From: Gammaproteobacteria bacterium
Lineage (GTDB): Bacteria; Pseudomonadota; Gammaproteobacteria; HK1
Direction of reading: 5' to 3'
DNA length: 5,856 bases
Assembly (NCBI GenBank): GCA_022822245.1
Contig: JAJECB010000439.1
Span: 1-5,856 of the forward strand
Shown here piece by piece: positions 4,910 to 5,856 of the stretch (position 1 is its first letter; each line of letters begins with the position of its first letter). The position numbers and the translations under genes are program-made. The notes below the pieces were generated by a model that saw nothing but the letters and a program-made list of their open reading frames with translations, did no database searches and was not told the DNA's origin.

Positions 4910-5856
4910 ATGGCCAACATAGTATTCCGTGCCGAGATGGACAAGCGGCCCGAGGATCAGGACATCAAGACGCATAATCGCTGGCACCCGGACATCCCCA
5001 TCGTGGAGTGGTTCAAGCCCGGCGACGAGTTCCGCGTCGAGTGCTACGACTGGACGGGAGGACAGATCAGGAACGACGAGTCTGCGAACGACATCCGAGA
5101 CGTCGACCTCTCCAAGGTGCACTATCTGAGCGGCCCGTTCGGCGTCGAAGGCGCGGAGCCGGGCGACCTGCTGGTCGTCGACATCAACGACATCGGCTGG
5201 CTCGCGGACTCCAAGTGGGGGTTCACCGGCATCTTCGCCCTCGAGAACGGCGGCGGATTCCTCGACCGGCACTTCCCCGAGGCACGCAAGGCGTGCTGGG
5301 ACTTCCACGGGGTCCACACGAGCTCGCGCCACATCCCGGGGGTACGTTTCCCGGGACTCATCCATCCGGGGCTGATCGGCACCCTTCCTTCGCCCGAGCT
5401 CCTTGCGACGTGGAACAAACGGGAGTCGGCGCTGTACGAGACCGGTCCGGACCGCGTGCCACCACTTTGCACCCTACCCGACGGCCTCGCCGGAACCACG
5501 ACGGCCCTGATGGGTCAGATGTCCGGCGAAGCGGGCGCGAATGCCGGCAAGGTAGCTGCGCGCACGGTGCCCGGCCGCGAGCACGGCGGCAACTGCGACA
5601 TCAAGAACCTCTCGCGCGGCTCGACGTGCTACTTCCCGGTGTTCATGAAGGGCGGCGGCCTTTCGATGGGCGACATCCACTGGTCGCAGGGAGACGGCGA
5701 GATCACCTTCTGCGGCGGCATCGAGATGGCGGGCTGGATCGACATCGGCGTCGACGTCATCAAGGGCGGCGTGGAGAAGTACGGCATCACCAACCCGGTC
5801 TTCAGGCCGAGTTTGGTCGAGCCCAACTACTCCGACTACCTCATCTTCGAGGGGGT
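4910..5856 (+). CDS. fmdA: Formamidase/acetamidase, FmdA/AmdA family (3' partial)
   Basis: This enzyme hydrolyses formamide (or a short aliphatic amide) to ammonia and the acid in the cytoplasm, and so supplies nitrogen. It is not of the nitrilase type. The window holds 315 residues of an expected 400 or so, and the frame is still open at the edge. Recognisable family stretches are RWHPDIPIVEWFKPGDEFRV (24-43), ECYDWTGGQIRND (44-56), HYLSGPFGVEGAEPGDLLVV (71-90), WGFTGIFALENGGGFL (103-118), HIPGVRFPGLIHPGLIG (141-157), PGREHGGNCDIKNLSRGS (221-238), LSMGDIHWSQGDGEITFCGG (251-270) and IKGGVEKYGI (284-293). The start at ATG 4910 is supported by AGGAG and by family-like length ahead of the first block. 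It is the first gene after the insertion sequence and is likely its own unit or the head of one continuing off-window. Formamidase is more likely than acetamidase from the near-continuous match I recall, but substrate cannot be proved. Confidence 0.93.
   Translation, partial: MANIVFRAEMDKRPEDQDIKTHNRWHPDIPIVEWFKPGDEFRVECYDWTGGQIRNDESANDIRDVDLSKVHYLSGPFGVEGAEPGDLLVVDINDIGWLADSKWGFTGIFALENGGGFLDRHFPEARKACWDFHGVHTSSRHIPGVRFPGLIHPGLIGTLPSPELLATWNKRESALYETGPDRVPPLCTLPDGLAGTTTALMGQMSGEAGANAGKVAARTVPGREHGGNCDIKNLSRGSTCYFPVFMKGGGLSMGDIHWSQGDGEITFCGGIEMAGWIDIGVDVIKGGVEKYGITNPVFRPSLVEPNYSDYLIFEG

Noticed and set aside
4883..5365. - strand open frame of 160 codons at the right of the window.
   Set aside because: Antisense shadow of the strongly recognisable formamidase gene.

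Overview
The window is GC-rich DNA with proteobacterial gene style. It most resembles an alphaproteobacterium, because the zinc transporter looks like the AztABC type best known from Paracoccus and its relatives. This taxonomic guess rests on gene resemblance only. All host genes lie on the + strand, and one insertion sequence lies on the - strand between them.

Positions 1-2361 hold a zinc-uptake ABC transporter operon: the C-terminal half of the ATPase (AztA-like), the complete membrane permease (AztB-like), and the complete periplasmic zinc-binding protein (AztC-like) with a long His/Asp/Glu-rich loop. The ATPase stop and permease start overlap (TGATG). The binding protein follows 14 nt after the permease stop with a strong Shine-Dalgarno sequence, so the three are almost certainly co-transcribed. 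No aztD-like chaperone gene follows.

Positions 2362-2632 are a spacer in which I see no gene. It is followed by an apparently full-length 2130-bp insertion sequence of the ISAs1 family at 2633-4762. Its boundaries can be read directly: a perfect 10-bp direct repeat (CGTGGGCACG) sits at 2623-2632 and 4763-4772, and imperfect inverted repeats start CACGGC on the left and CAGGGC on the right. The element encodes on the - strand a DUF4338 (DruA-type) domain followed by an ISAs1 DDE transposase. The reading frame is broken twice. The break at about 4444 looks like plain decay. The second, at 3601-3609, sits on a correctly phased A_AAA_AAG heptamer, so -1 frameshifting would restore the transposase, whose catalytic residues are otherwise split between two frames. 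A one-base loss in the A run explains it equally well.

Positions 4773-4909 carry the leader of the next gene: an AT-rich promoter-like patch, a small inverted repeat, and three short consecutive hairpins. From 4910 to the window end is a formamidase/acetamidase gene (FmdA/AmdA family), cut by the window edge at about 315 of roughly 400 expected residues. The zinc transporter and the formamidase are probably separate transcription units that the insertion sequence has pushed apart.
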